From contig DAIDMQ010000005.1 in assembly GCA_027448945.1 (NCBI GenBank), positions 1 through 64,000 on the forward strand: a stretch of DNA of 64,000 nucleotides, written 5' to 3'. The position numbers were made by a program, and so were the translations under genes. Source of the stretch: Gallionellaceae bacterium. GTDB lineage: Bacteria; Pseudomonadota; Gammaproteobacteria; Burkholderiales; Gallionellaceae. The notes beneath the pieces are model-generated. The model ran no database searches. It had not been told where the DNA came from and saw nothing but the letters and a program-made list of their open reading frames with translations. The first letter of the stretch is position 1; each line of letters begins with the position of its first letter. Of this stretch, positions 8,739 through 16,713 are shown one piece after another.

Positions 8739-10175
8739 TTATCTCAGGTTGATCATGGTCTGCATCAATTGATCCTGGGTTTTGATGGTCTGCGCGTTGG
8801 CCTGATACGAGCGCTGCGCGGTAATCATATTGACCAACTCTGCAGTCAGATCGACGTTGGAATCTTCTACCGAGCCGGATTGCAGCAAGCCCAAAGTGGA
8901 TGAGCCGGGCACGCCAACCAATGCCAGACCGGATGCGCTGGTCGAAGTCCATTGGTTGTTACTCATGGCTTGCAAACCTTGGGGATTAGAGAAGCTGGCC
9001 AACACCACCTGCCCCATGTTCTTGGTCTGACCGTTGGAATAACGACCAACGATGATGCCATCTGCTCCAGTATTGATGCTATTCAGTTGACCGGTGGTGT
9101 AACCGTCTTGGCCCAGGCTGTTCACGCCGAAGGACGTGCCATACTGTGTAGAACCCGCAAAATCTATCGTCAGACTCTGCGCAACCGCGCCTGTCGGCGT
9201 AAATGCCGCCGAAAGTGTGGGTGCGACGGGTGTTACCAGCGTACCGTTGGTATTGAATGTCAACGTGGTCAATGGTGCAGCTGGTGCAGGTACTGGTGTG
9301 CCGTCTACTGTCAGGTAGGTATTCCAGCTCGAAGATACTGCCGTCGTCGCCGTCGGCGCGACCGGACCAAAAGCCGCTGCTGCTGCGGCAGTAGTGGTGA
9401 CTGTTGTACCACTGGTAATGGCGCTGATTGTGTAAGTGGTGCCGTTTGCCGTAATGGAGTTACCCACTGCCAAACCAATAGTTGATCCAAGCGTCATCAC
9501 ATTTGAACCCGCTGCCATCGTGGCAGTACCCAGACTCGCCACAGGCATCGCTTGACGCTGAAAATACAAAGCCGAGATATGTGCGTTACCCAGACTGTCG
9601 TACACCGTCGCCGAGGTCGAGTTATTGTAAGAGGTCGGGTCTAGCGGATTGAATGCCGGATTGGTCGGCACAGGCGCATTTGAATTCATACTCAGACCAG
9701 CAGTCACATTGACCGTCGCTTTAGGTGCAAGCATCGCAGCAGTCATCTGCAAGGGACCGGGGGTGGAAGTCAGAATGGCACCCAAAGGGTCCACCGGGTA
9801 GCCGGTGAGTTTGAGTCCCTTGTTGTCCACGATGAAGCCGTTTTTATCCAACTGGAACTGGCCGTTACGACTGTAGCTGGTCACCCCATTGTTATCCATG
9901 CGATAGAAACCGTTACCACTAATCGCAATATCCATGGAGTTGTTGGTTGCAGTGATATTACCCTGCGAAAACTGTTGTGCGATGGTGGCGATAGATGCCC
10001 CCGTACCTGCCAGCACCCCGCCTCCCGATGCTGCAAGCGTATTGGCATAGATATCTGAAAATTGTGCCTGAGATTGTTTAAAACCTACCGTGTTGGCATT
10101 CGCCACGTTGTTGCCGATGGCATCCAGATTCTTGGTCGCTGCGCTCAAACCACTCAATCCTTGTTGAAAGCCCAT
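8739..10175 (-). CDS. flgE: Flagellar hook protein FlgE
   Basis: The 478-residue hook subunit has conserved ends: GLSGLSAATKNLDAIGNN plus NANTVGFKQSQAQF at the N-terminus, and VDLTAELVNMITAQRSYQANA ending MINLR at the C-terminus (landmarks only). The middle holds the variable D1/D2 domains, rich in Thr, Ala and Val, and makes the protein longer than the roughly 400-residue Salmonella FlgE. Subunits polymerise at the rod tip under the FlgD cap to make the universal joint. It lies 58 bp after flgD, the largest gap inside the flgB-flgJ run. Confidence 0.96.
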   Translation of the reverse strand: MGFQQGLSGLSAATKNLDAIGNNVANANTVGFKQSQAQFSDIYANTLAASGGGVLAGTGASIATIAQQFSQGNITATNNSMDIAISGNGFYRMDNNGVTSYSRNGQFQLDKNGFIVDNKGLKLTGYPVDPLGAILTSTPGPLQMTAAMLAPKATVNVTAGLSMNSNAPVPTNPAFNPLDPTSYNNSTSATVYDSLGNAHISALYFQRQAMPVASLGTATMAAGSNVMTLGSTIGLAVGNSITANGTTYTISAITSGTTVTTTAAAAAAFGPVAPTATTAVSSSWNTYLTVDGTPVPAPAAPLTTLTFNTNGTLVTPVAPTLSAAFTPTGAVAQSLTIDFAGSTQYGTSFGVNSLGQDGYTTGQLNSINTGADGIIVGRYSNGQTKNMGQVVLASFSNPQGLQAMSNNQWTSTSASGLALVGVPGSSTLGLLQSGSVEDSNVDLTAELVNMITAQRSYQANAQTIKTQDQLMQTMINLR

Positions 10176-10233
10176 GTTGTTCTCCTAAAATATACCGTTA
10201 TGTGAAAACGACCACGCTATGCGGGTCTATCAA

Positions 10234-10917
10234 TCAAAAGATCTGTTGCACCTGCGCAAAATCCACCATCCCGTTCAATCCAACGTTCAGACTCACACCC
10301 TTGGGGTTTGGGGTCACCCCATTCACTACGTTATATTCCAACGCACTCACATCGACACTGGCATTACCTTGCAAGGCACTGACCGAATAGCTGTAGGCCC
10401 CGTTGGCAAGCGCGTTACCCGCATCATCCTTGCCGTCCCACTGCCAAACTTGAATACCGGTTGGCATCGCGCCATAAGCGAGAGTACGCACGGTATTGCC
10501 ATTTGCATCGCTGATATTGATCTGAACCTTGCTTGCCGAACCCGCAAGATTGAGCCCCCCGGTGGCCAGACCATTCGCCAGATCCAAATTGCCGCCCGGT
10601 GTCAGCACGCCGTGGCCGATCAAGGCCGCGGCCTGCAAAGTCTGCCCGGTGGTGACGCTGTTACTCATGGCTTGCAGCGTGACGTTCAATTGGTTGATGC
10701 CGTTGACCGTATTGAGCTGCGCCATCTGCGAAGTCATTTGGGCGTTATCCATGGGATTCATGGGATCCTGATTCTGCATCTGGGTGACCAGCAGTTTGAG
10801 AAAGGTACTTTGTGAATCAGCCAAAGGATTGGCTGTCTGCTTGGCCAATGAACTCGAATTCGCATTGATGCCGCTGAACAGTGCGCTGGCGTTGTTGGTT
10901 TGCGGGGCGTTGATCAT
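10234..10917 (-). CDS. flgD: Flagellar hook-cap (assembly) protein FlgD
   Basis: The 227-residue protein carries the FlgD N-terminal motif STFLKLLVTQMQNQDPMNPMD and MTSQMAQLNTVNGI (landmarks), followed by a Tudor/Fn3-like C-terminal part with IQVWQWDGKDDAGNAL. FlgD is the scaffold at the hook tip that lets FlgE subunits insert, and is later replaced by FlgK. It follows flgC by 14 bp. The length matches the family. Confidence 0.95.
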   Translation of the reverse strand: MINAPQTNNASALFSGINANSSSLAKQTANPLADSQSTFLKLLVTQMQNQDPMNPMDNAQMTSQMAQLNTVNGINQLNVTLQAMSNSVTTGQTLQAAALIGHGVLTPGGNLDLANGLATGGLNLAGSASKVQINISDANGNTVRTLAYGAMPTGIQVWQWDGKDDAGNALANGAYSYSVSALQGNASVDVSALEYNVVNGVTPNPKGVSLNVGLNGMVDFAQVQQIF

Positions 10918-10931
10918 GATCTCTCCTCAGC

Positions 10932-11339
10932 TTATTGACCTATGGTCAGTGTCTTGGTTAACAATACTTTGGAGGTATTCATCACCTCCACGTTGTTCTG
11001 ATAAGAACGGGACGCCGAGATCATATTCACCATCTCGTCCACCACATTCACATTGGGCATGGCCACATAACCCTGTGCATCGGCATTCGGATGCTTGGGG
11101 TCGTAGACCATCTTCATGGGTGCATTACTTTCCACCACAGCCTGCACCCTGACACCTTGTGCGCTCTGATTACTACCCATGGGTGTAGCACTAAATACCA
11201 CCTCTTTAGCCTTGTAGGGTTTACCGTCGGCACTGGTAGTGCTGTCCGCATTAGCCAAATTACTCGCGACCACATTGAGTCGTTGCGACTGTGCAGTCAG
11301 TGCGGAACCTGCAACGTTAAATATATTGAATAGCGACAT
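10932..11339 (-). CDS. flgC: Flagellar proximal rod protein FlgC
   Basis: The 135-residue rod protein opens [21 protein letters not shown] with [12 protein letters not shown]. It has the FlgC-specific [21 protein letters not shown] block near its C-terminus. It is part of the proximal rod just outside the MS ring. The ATG is 3 bp after the flgB stop, so translation is probably coupled. Confidence 0.96.
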   Translation of the reverse strand: MSLFNIFNVAGSALTAQSQRLNVVASNLANADSTTSADGKPYKAKEVVFSATPMGSNQSAQGVRVQAVVESNAPMKMVYDPKHPNADAQGYVAMPNVNVVDEMVNMISASRSYQNNVEVMNTSKVLLTKTLTIGQ

Positions 11340-11342
11340 GAT

Positions 11343-11747
11343 CTACCCCTGTATGGCTTGCATGATTTCTTTAATCTCATCGCTGATGAACTTGACGCTG
11401 GCTTCATAGCGCAAAGCGTTATCGGCAAATTGGGCACGCTCGGCATCCATCTCTACGGTATTGCCATCGGCACTCGCTTGCGTGGGAGTGCGATACATCA
11501 CCGGCGAGCCCAAGATATTTGTTCCCGCATTCCCCTGAAGATGAAGATTGGTGGTTGCGCTCATTTCCAACTTGCCACCCGAACCAGACAAAGCGTTCTG
11601 CAAAGCACTCGCAAAATCAATGTCTTTAGCTTTGTAGTTGGGGGTGTCTGCGTTGGCTATATTGGAAGCCAACAGTTCCTGCCGCGAAGCCCGTAAGCTC
11701 AGCGCGGTCTGTTGGAACCTGAGTGCATCATCCAGCTTGCTGACCAT
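11343..11747 (-). CDS. flgB: Flagellar proximal rod protein FlgB
   Basis: The 134-residue protein is the first gene of the flgBCDEFGHIJKL run. It shows the rod motif LLASNIANADTPNYKAKDIDF and the ADNALRYEASV block. A strong Shine-Dalgarno AAGGAGG lies 5 bp before the ATG (11753-11759). FlgB is the most basal rod subunit, docking on FliE and the MS ring. The 62 to 140-bp gap to the divergent flgA gene must hold the operon promoter, but no clear sigma-54 or sigma-28 element was recognised there. Confidence 0.96.
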   Translation of the reverse strand: MVSKLDDALRFQQTALSLRASRQELLASNIANADTPNYKAKDIDFASALQNALSGSGGKLEMSATTNLHLQGNAGTNILGSPVMYRTPTQASADGNTVEMDAERAQFADNALRYEASVKFISDEIKEIMQAIQG

Positions 11748-11887
11748 CTCACCCTCCTTGTTAAAGTGATACTGATTTCATAATTGACATACTAATGGGA
11801 TGAGATTCTGTGTATGTAGCGAATAAGCGCAGATTTCTGCTTCAATTCGGTCGGTCGTTTTTGCAGCAGATGCGCACAATGGGCAAC

Positions 11888-12565
11888 ATGAAAAAGCTGT
11901 TCATCCTATTTTTATTGTCACTCGCCAGCACTCCGGTCTGGTCTGCGATGCAAGATCATCAGGTGCTGCGCGACATGGTCGCGAACTTCGTCAAACAGCA
12001 GACCGCCGCCATGCATGACAAGGTCAGCTATCAGGTCGACGAGATAGACGGCAGGCTTAATCTGAGCGCATGCAACAAGATTCAGCTGTTTCTACCCTCG
12101 GGTTCGCAGTTGATAGGTCGAACTTCAGTAGGCGTTCGTTGTGGCGACGCTCAGGCTTGGACCGTCTTTGTGCCGGTGCAGATCAAGATCAGCATGGACC
12201 TGCTGGTCAGCAAACGGCAATTGACTGCCGGCCACGTGCTGCAAGCAGATGACCTCTATCCCCAGACCATGGAAGTCACCCAGTTGAGCGGCCTGAGCGA
12301 CATGCAGAAGGTGATCGGTAAGGTATTGCGATTCAGCATTGCTGCTGGTCAGGTGATGCGCGAAGACATGTTGCGCCCACCCTATAGCGTAACCCAAGGC
12401 CAGACCGTGCAATTACTGGTACAAGCGAGTGGATTCAGCATCAGTGCTAGCGGAGAAGCACTTGCCAATGCCAGCGCAGGCCAATATGTGCGCGTCAAGA
12501 ACGAAGCCGGCGGCGTGGTGAGCGGCATGGCACGCGATAACGGTGTTGTTGAATTAATGCCATAG
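11888..12565 (+). CDS. flgA: P-ring assembly chaperone FlgA
   Basis: With the start at 11888 the product is 225 residues and begins with a clean Sec signal peptide, MKKLFILFLLSLASTPVWSA. The frame is open back to 11810 and in-frame ATGs at 11870 and 11879 are possible, but they would put a charged extension before the signal. The mature protein has a SAF domain in the C-terminal half (RQLTAGHVLQADDLYP, then GQVMREDMLRPP) and ends GMARDNGVVELMP. FlgA is a periplasmic chaperone for FlgI polymerisation. It is divergent from flgB, the usual arrangement. Confidence 0.93.
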   Translation: MKKLFILFLLSLASTPVWSAMQDHQVLRDMVANFVKQQTAAMHDKVSYQVDEIDGRLNLSACNKIQLFLPSGSQLIGRTSVGVRCGDAQAWTVFVPVQIKISMDLLVSKRQLTAGHVLQADDLYPQTMEVTQLSGLSDMQKVIGKVLRFSIAAGQVMREDMLRPPYSVTQGQTVQLLVQASGFSISASGEALANASAGQYVRVKNEAGGVVSGMARDNGVVELMP

Positions 12566-12627
12566 CAATAAGATTCAAAGTGTTAGCCTCGGAATCAGGG
12601 TGTACTTAAAAAATTTCGATTTAAACC

Positions 12628-12654
12628 TAAAGTTTTAGATTTTTTGTCCGATAA
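12628..12654 (+). promoter_or_regulatory. Sigma-28 (FliA) promoter for flgMN
   Basis: The site reads TAAAGTTT, 11 bases, then TCCGATAA. Against the FliA consensus TAAAGTTT-N11-GCCGATAA the -35 is perfect, the spacer is exact and the -10 has one change. Transcription would begin near 12661, downstream of the in-frame ATG at 12644, which therefore cannot be the flgM start on this transcript. FliA-driven flgM gives the feedback loop known from Salmonella. Confidence 0.9.
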
Positions 12655-12706
12655 GGTAGTCAACGACCCGATTAAATGGGTAGGAAAACAGACTGAGAGG
12701 AACATC

Positions 12707-13015
12707 GTGAAAATTGATAAACCCAGCAAGCCGCTACCAGCGACTGAAATCGGCAGCAAACAACAGCCTCGTGCAAACACCAGTGCTGCCAAAACCAGCT
12801 CCTCGGATGCACCTAGTAGCACCAGTGTTTCGCTAGGCAAGCGTGCCACCCAGCTGCAAAGCATGGAAAGCACGATGGCAAGCACCCCCGTGGTTGACGC
12901 GAAAAAAGTCGCCGAGATTAAGCAAGCCATCACCGAAGGTCGCTTCCAGGTCAATTCTGGCGTGGTGGCTGATAAACTGCTTGAAAGTGTCAGAACCTTA
13001 ATCGCGCACGGGTGA
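12707..13015 (+). CDS. flgM: Anti-sigma-28 factor FlgM
   Basis: Starting from the GTG at 12707 this 102-residue protein begins MKIDKPSKPLPATEIG, the usual FlgM N-terminus. GAGAGG at 12695-12700 is well placed as Shine-Dalgarno. The longer frame from ATG 12644 begins inside the sigma-28 promoter, so it is rejected. The C-terminal half (VDAKKVAEIKQAITEGRF, VADKLLESVRTL) is the FliA-binding region; the N-terminal half is polar and probably disordered. FlgM holds FliA inactive until it is exported through the finished hook. fliA itself is encoded about 2 kb away on the other strand. Confidence 0.93.
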   Translation: MKIDKPSKPLPATEIGSKQQPRANTSAAKTSSSDAPSSTSVSLGKRATQLQSMESTMASTPVVDAKKVAEIKQAITEGRFQVNSGVVADKLLESVRTLIAHG

Positions 13016-13019
13016 TATC

Positions 13020-13496
13020 TTGCAAGCAACCTTGGGCGTGACGATACATAACTCGCTGAGAGCCGAATTGACGGCTTTGAGAAGTTTCGTCGGGTTATTA
13101 GAACAAGAGCAAAAAGTGCTCTTGGCGAATGATACCGATGCGCTGTTGCAGCTCGCAGAACAGAAATCTGGCAGCGCCCTTCTACTCAATCAGCTTGTGG
13201 AAAAGCGTACCAGATCATTTCTAGAAATTCTTCCTGATCTAAAGACTGCCACCATTTTAAAGTGGCTGAAACAGAATGAGTCTGCGGCATTGCCATTGTG
13301 GCAAGAGATTAATACGTTGGCAGATCGTGCCTTGAAGATCAATGCCAGTAGTGGCGAATTGATTCAATTGAAAATGCAACACAACCAGCATGCGCTGGCT
13401 GTTCTGAGCAAGTCCAACGATACCGCCAACCTGTACGGCCCGAACGGGCAGCGCAACCTTCCCTCCTCAAGCGGCAAACCCATAGCCAGTGTTTAA
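13020..13496 (+). CDS. flgN: Flagellar export chaperone FlgN
   Basis: The 158-residue, mostly helical protein shows the FlgN pattern: an N-terminal long helix ELTALRSFVGLLEQEQKVLL and DALLQLAEQKSGSALLLNQL, a central short part, and a helix with LIQLKMQHNQHALAVL. It is the cytosolic chaperone for FlgK and FlgL. The start used is a TTG 4 bp after the flgM stop; a GTG at 13035 is an alternative. It is co-transcribed with flgM. It ends close to an AT-rich 8-bp hairpin. Confidence 0.85.
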   Translation: MQATLGVTIHNSLRAELTALRSFVGLLEQEQKVLLANDTDALLQLAEQKSGSALLLNQLVEKRTRSFLEILPDLKTATILKWLKQNESAALPLWQEINTLADRALKINASSGELIQLKMQHNQHALAVLSKSNDTANLYGPNGQRNLPSSSGKPIASV

Positions 13497-13517
13497 AGGA
13501 TAGTTTTAGTTAAACAC
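13489..13517 (+). other. AT-rich hairpin over the flgN stop
   Basis: The arms GTGTTTAA (13489-13496) and TTAAACAC (13510-13517) are perfectly complementary with a 13-base loop. There is no T-run after it on either strand, so it is not a clear intrinsic terminator. It may stabilise the 3' end or be a chance event between the convergent flgN and motD genes. Confidence 0.4.
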
Positions 13518-13610
13518 CGAATAAGTACCGCGCGGATGCATTGCCGCGTTTCCAGCGTTTCCTTAGTTCGCAGATCTGAGTTGATTCTTGCTAATCCCGC
13601 CTCCCGCATC

Positions 13611-14369
13611 CTATTCATCTGCAATCACGTGCTCAGTATCGGGTGAGAGTATGGTGATGCTGACGCGGCGATTCTGCGCCCTATGTTCGGGCGTATCGTT
13701 AGCGACTACCGGATGATTTGCTGCCATCCCCACGGCAGACAGACGTAATTCCGGTACACCATGTTCGATCAGCATGCGCACTACAGAACTGGCACGCGCT
13801 GCAGAAAGCTCCCAGTTGGACGGAAATAAAGTCGTATTGATAGGCACATCATCGGTGTGACCTTCCACCTCTATTGGCTGATCTTCGCGACTCAATATCT
13901 GTGCTACTTGGTTCAGCACTTCGGCCGCTGCCGGTTGTAGACGTGCTTCACCCTCCCGGAACAATGAACTTGCACTGATATCGATAAGTACTCCGCGCTT
14001 GGTCTGCTCCACACTCACCTGCCCTTGCTTAATCATAGGCGCCATAGCACGGCTCAAACCGTCTGCGATGGCTTTCATCTTGAGTTGCATCTTGCGCTGT
14101 TGCTCACCCAGACGTGCGGTACGGCGGTCGACCAAAGCCTTCAACATCTGCTCCTGTTTATTGATGATGAGGTTATCGGTTGAAACGTTGGGCTGATTGG
14201 TGAAGGCGATGTTGAGCGAATCACTAAAGATCTTGTACTTGGCTTCGTTCACCGAGGAGATGGCATACAACACCACGAATACCGCGAACATCAGGGTGAT
14301 GAAGTCGGCATAGGAAATCAGCCAGCGATCCGGATTGTCGTGCTCGATGCGTTTTCTGCGCCTGGCCAT
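13611..14369 (-). CDS. motD: Flagellar stator protein MotD (MotB family)
   Basis: The 252-residue MotB-type stator subunit has an N-terminal cytosolic basic tail and one membrane helix containing Asp22 in SYADFITLMFAVF, the ion-carrying residue. A C-terminal OmpA-like peptidoglycan-binding domain (about 130-245) has VEGHTDDVPIN and NWELSAARASSVVR. It forms the stator with the MotC-like protein encoded directly upstream (1-bp gap). The pairing with fliA and flhFG resembles the motCD locus of pseudomonads, hence the name; motB would be equally defensible. Confidence 0.9.
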   Translation of the reverse strand: MARRRKRIEHDNPDRWLISYADFITLMFAVFVVLYAISSVNEAKYKIFSDSLNIAFTNQPNVSTDNLIINKQEQMLKALVDRRTARLGEQQRKMQLKMKAIADGLSRAMAPMIKQGQVSVEQTKRGVLIDISASSLFREGEARLQPAAAEVLNQVAQILSREDQPIEVEGHTDDVPINTTLFPSNWELSAARASSVVRMLIEHGVPELRLSAVGMAANHPVVANDTPEHRAQNRRVSITILSPDTEHVIADE

Positions 14370-14370
14370 T

Positions 14371-15114
14371 TTACTCGAGGTAACCCTGTAGTTTCAGTTC
14401 CAGCAAACGCGGATTCTCTCCGGAAGCGATCGCAGTTAGCCCGTCAACAATCATCTCGTGCATATCACTCTGACGCATGATGATATTCTTGAGCTTGTTT
14501 GCGACAGGGATGAACAATAGATTGGCGAATGCCACGCCATAGATGGTCGCGACAAAAGCCACTGCGATACCTGCACCGAGTTTGCTGGGCTCGGACAAGT
14601 TCTGCATCACATGCATCAAACCCAGCACAGCACCTATGATGCCTATAGTGGGAGAGTAGCCACCTGCAGCTTCCCACACCCGTGCCGATTGCCAGCGCAG
14701 TTGCTCCCAGCGGTGTATCTCGACTTCCATCACTTCGCGTATCTTTTCTGGTGAGGCGCCATCAACCAACAACTGCAATCCTTTGTTCAAAAATGGGTCT
14801 TCAACATGTTCAATACGCGGTTCCAAGGCCAACAAACCGGACTTACGGGCGACTAGGCTCCAGTCGATCAACTCATACAACAGCGCCTGGCTATTAAGTT
14901 TGGGCTCTACAAAAACCCAGCGCCCCATCTTGATAGCAGTGAGGAATACCGGCATACGGCACTGCACCATCACCGCACCCAAGGTGCCACCGAACACGAT
15001 CAAAAAGGCAGTACCCTGGAAAAGAATGTCTACACCACCACCTTCCAATAATTGTCCGGTGGCAATACCGGTCAGGCCGACCAACAGACCCAATATCGTG
15101 AGCTTGTCCATCAT
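14371..15114 (-). CDS. motC: Flagellar stator protein MotC (MotA family)
   Basis: The 247-residue MotA-type protein has four predicted membrane helices: two near the N-terminus (LTILGLLVGLTGIATGQ and FLIVFGGTLGAVMV) and two around residues 150-205 (SPTIGIIGAVLGLMHVM and IAVAFVATIYGVAFANLLF). A cytosolic loop between them contains the torque-generating charged residues. The conserved Pro-Thr-Ile-Gly motif before helix 3 is present. It overlaps the fliA stop by 4 bases and is followed 1 bp later by motD, so all three are co-translated. Confidence 0.91.
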   Translation of the reverse strand: MMDKLTILGLLVGLTGIATGQLLEGGGVDILFQGTAFLIVFGGTLGAVMVQCRMPVFLTAIKMGRWVFVEPKLNSQALLYELIDWSLVARKSGLLALEPRIEHVEDPFLNKGLQLLVDGASPEKIREVMEVEIHRWEQLRWQSARVWEAAGGYSPTIGIIGAVLGLMHVMQNLSEPSKLGAGIAVAFVATIYGVAFANLLFIPVANKLKNIIMRQSDMHEMIVDGLTAIASGENPRLLELKLQGYLE

Positions 15115-15818
15115 TGACCTTTCAGTGTGCTGCGCAAACGAGCCACCGCCTGCGTATGCAATTGCGAGACACGGGATTCGCTGACGCCCAATACCTCACC
15201 GACCTCGCGCAAATTCAATTCCTGCTCGTAGATCATGCCCATCAGCATGCATTCGCGCTCGGGCAAGCTTTCGATGGCGTGCATCAAAGCCTCGCGAAAG
15301 CGTTCGTCTTGTATCAACACCATAGGATCACTGTCGCTATCGATGGAGAAACGTTCGAAGAAATCCTGCTCTTCTTCGTGGAAGTCTTCGTAATAGAGTA
15401 ATTGCGAACCGCGTGCGTCCTGCAACATTTGCTGATATTCCAGCAGCGGGACACTCATCTCTTTGGCGATTTCACTCTCAGCAGGTGCTCTGCCCAATTT
15501 TTGCTGCAATCGACTAATCGCCGATTCAATCTGGCGCATGTCGCGGCGCAGACTGCGTGGTAGCCAGTCGGCACTGCGTAATTCATCAAGCATCGCACCG
15601 CGTATGCGCTGTGTGGCATAGGTCTCGAATTGCGCGCCATGTAAATCATCATAGCGACTTGCAGCATCCAACAAACCTATCATGCCGGCCTGGATGATGT
15701 CGTCTATCTGAACGCTGTAAGGCAGCTTGGTCATCAATTGATGCGCCAAACGTTTTACCAGCGGCGCATATTCCCTTAGGCAATAGTCCTTGTCCTGTAA
15801 TCCGTTAACGGTATACAT
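15111..15818 (-). CDS. fliA: RNA polymerase sigma-28 factor FliA
   Basis: From the ATG at 15818 the protein has 235 residues (MYTVNGLQDKDYCLREYAPLV), the normal FliA length. An upstream ATG at 15848 would add ten residues deeper in flhG and is less likely. Region 2 (QIDDIIQAGMIGLLDAASRYD and FETYATQRIRGAMLDELR), region 3 and region 4 with the helix-turn-helix LREVGEVLGVSESRVSQLHTQA are all present. FliA reads late flagellar promoters; two good candidates (4482-4508, 12628-12654) lie in this window. It overlaps flhG by 14 bp and motC by 4 bp. Confidence 0.96.
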   Translation of the reverse strand: MYTVNGLQDKDYCLREYAPLVKRLAHQLMTKLPYSVQIDDIIQAGMIGLLDAASRYDDLHGAQFETYATQRIRGAMLDELRSADWLPRSLRRDMRQIESAISRLQQKLGRAPAESEIAKEMSVPLLEYQQMLQDARGSQLLYYEDFHEEEQDFFERFSIDSDSDPMVLIQDERFREALMHAIESLPERECMLMGMIYEQELNLREVGEVLGVSESRVSQLHTQAVARLRSTLKGQ

Positions 15819-16710
15819 GGTCTCTACCTGCCATTTGTGCCGTGCCACGCGTCTGGCGCATCAAGCTCTGCATCATGCCGCTGATACTCTCGGCGGCCTC
15901 TTCATTGCTCACGGGAAAATTCAAGAACTGCTGCGCAAGCGCCACATAAGCGAGTGCAGAAGGCGAAGTTGGGAATGCCTCGACTACCGAGCGGCCAAGT
16001 TGCGTGGCGCGTTTCAGCTTGTCATCCAAGGGTATGTAGCCCGCATATTCCAGGCGCGCAGCAAGATGCAGGCGCGCAACCTTGTCCATATTCTCGAATA
16101 CCGTCAGCGCAGCCTGTTCATCCACCACACGATTGATCACGATTTCGAAGTTGAGCTTGGCGTTTTCCAAAGCCAGACGCTTGATCAAGGTATAGCTCTC
16201 GGTGATACCGTTGGCGGTGGCATCGACTACTACCAATAAAGAAATGCCGTTGGCCATACTCGATGATGGAGAACCCAGGCCGGCACTCATCGCCCCGTCC
16301 ACCAGCAGCACATCCACACCGCTGCTCGCGGCACTCACCGCCTGCTCCAAACGCGACTGTTGTGTTGCGCTCATTTGCTTAAGTCCCAACATGGCGCGTG
16401 CGGCTGGCAAGATGGCGTACCCCTGACTGCGCAACACCGCCTGCTGGATTTCGCAATGTCCCTGTACTACATCCAACAGATCGTGGCGTGAGGACAACAT
16501 CAGCCTGTCTACCAGATTGCCCGGCGCGTGATTTTCATCCAGCACCAATACATCCTTGCCGGCGCGCGCCAAGGCAGCCGCCAGATTGATGGTGATGCTG
16601 GTGCGCCCCACCCCTGGTTTACCTGCGATGATGCTGAGCATACGGGTCTGATTACCCATCAGCATGCGGCGTAATCCGTCGGCCTGATCCAAATATTGTT
16701 CGCTGCGCAT
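15805..16710 (-). CDS. flhG: Flagellar number regulator FlhG (FleN), MinD-like ATPase
   Basis: The 301-residue MinD/ParA-type protein follows flhF, as is usual for polar flagellates. The P-loop reads AGKPGVGRTS (residues 29-38): the signature lysine of the deviant Walker A box is kept (Lys31), but the usual P-loop lysine is Arg36. The second acidic motif is DENHAPGN, and the Walker B region is VLLVDGAMSAG. FlhG limits flagellar number by antagonising FlhF and the flagellar master regulator. Its C-terminal end overlaps the fliA start by 14 bp. Identity is secure from context; the enzymatic state is less so. Confidence 0.9.
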   Translation of the reverse strand: MRSEQYLDQADGLRRMLMGNQTRMLSIIAGKPGVGRTSITINLAAALARAGKDVLVLDENHAPGNLVDRLMLSSRHDLLDVVQGHCEIQQAVLRSQGYAILPAARAMLGLKQMSATQQSRLEQAVSAASSGVDVLLVDGAMSAGLGSPSSSMANGISLLVVVDATANGITESYTLIKRLALENAKLNFEIVINRVVDEQAALTVFENMDKVARLHLAARLEYAGYIPLDDKLKRATQLGRSVVEAFPTSPSALAYVALAQQFLNFPVSNEEAAESISGMMQSLMRQTRGTAQMAGRDHVYR

Positions 16711-16713
16711 GAC

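Noticed and set aside
11418-11427. GCCGATAA on the minus strand inside flgB, a perfect sigma-28 -10.
   Set aside because: No TAAA element lies 11-15 bases upstream, and the sequence is explained by the conserved ADN coding motif of FlgB.
11748-11887. Possible sigma-54 site between flgB and flgA (GGTCG with TTTTTGC).
   Set aside because: The GG-to-GC distance is 8 or 12 bases, not the required 10.
12644-12706. ATG-initiated longer FlgM.
   Set aside because: The ATG lies inside the sigma-28 promoter, before the expected transcription start.
15819-15848. Ten-residue extension of FliA.
   Set aside because: The shorter start gives the family's length and N-terminus.
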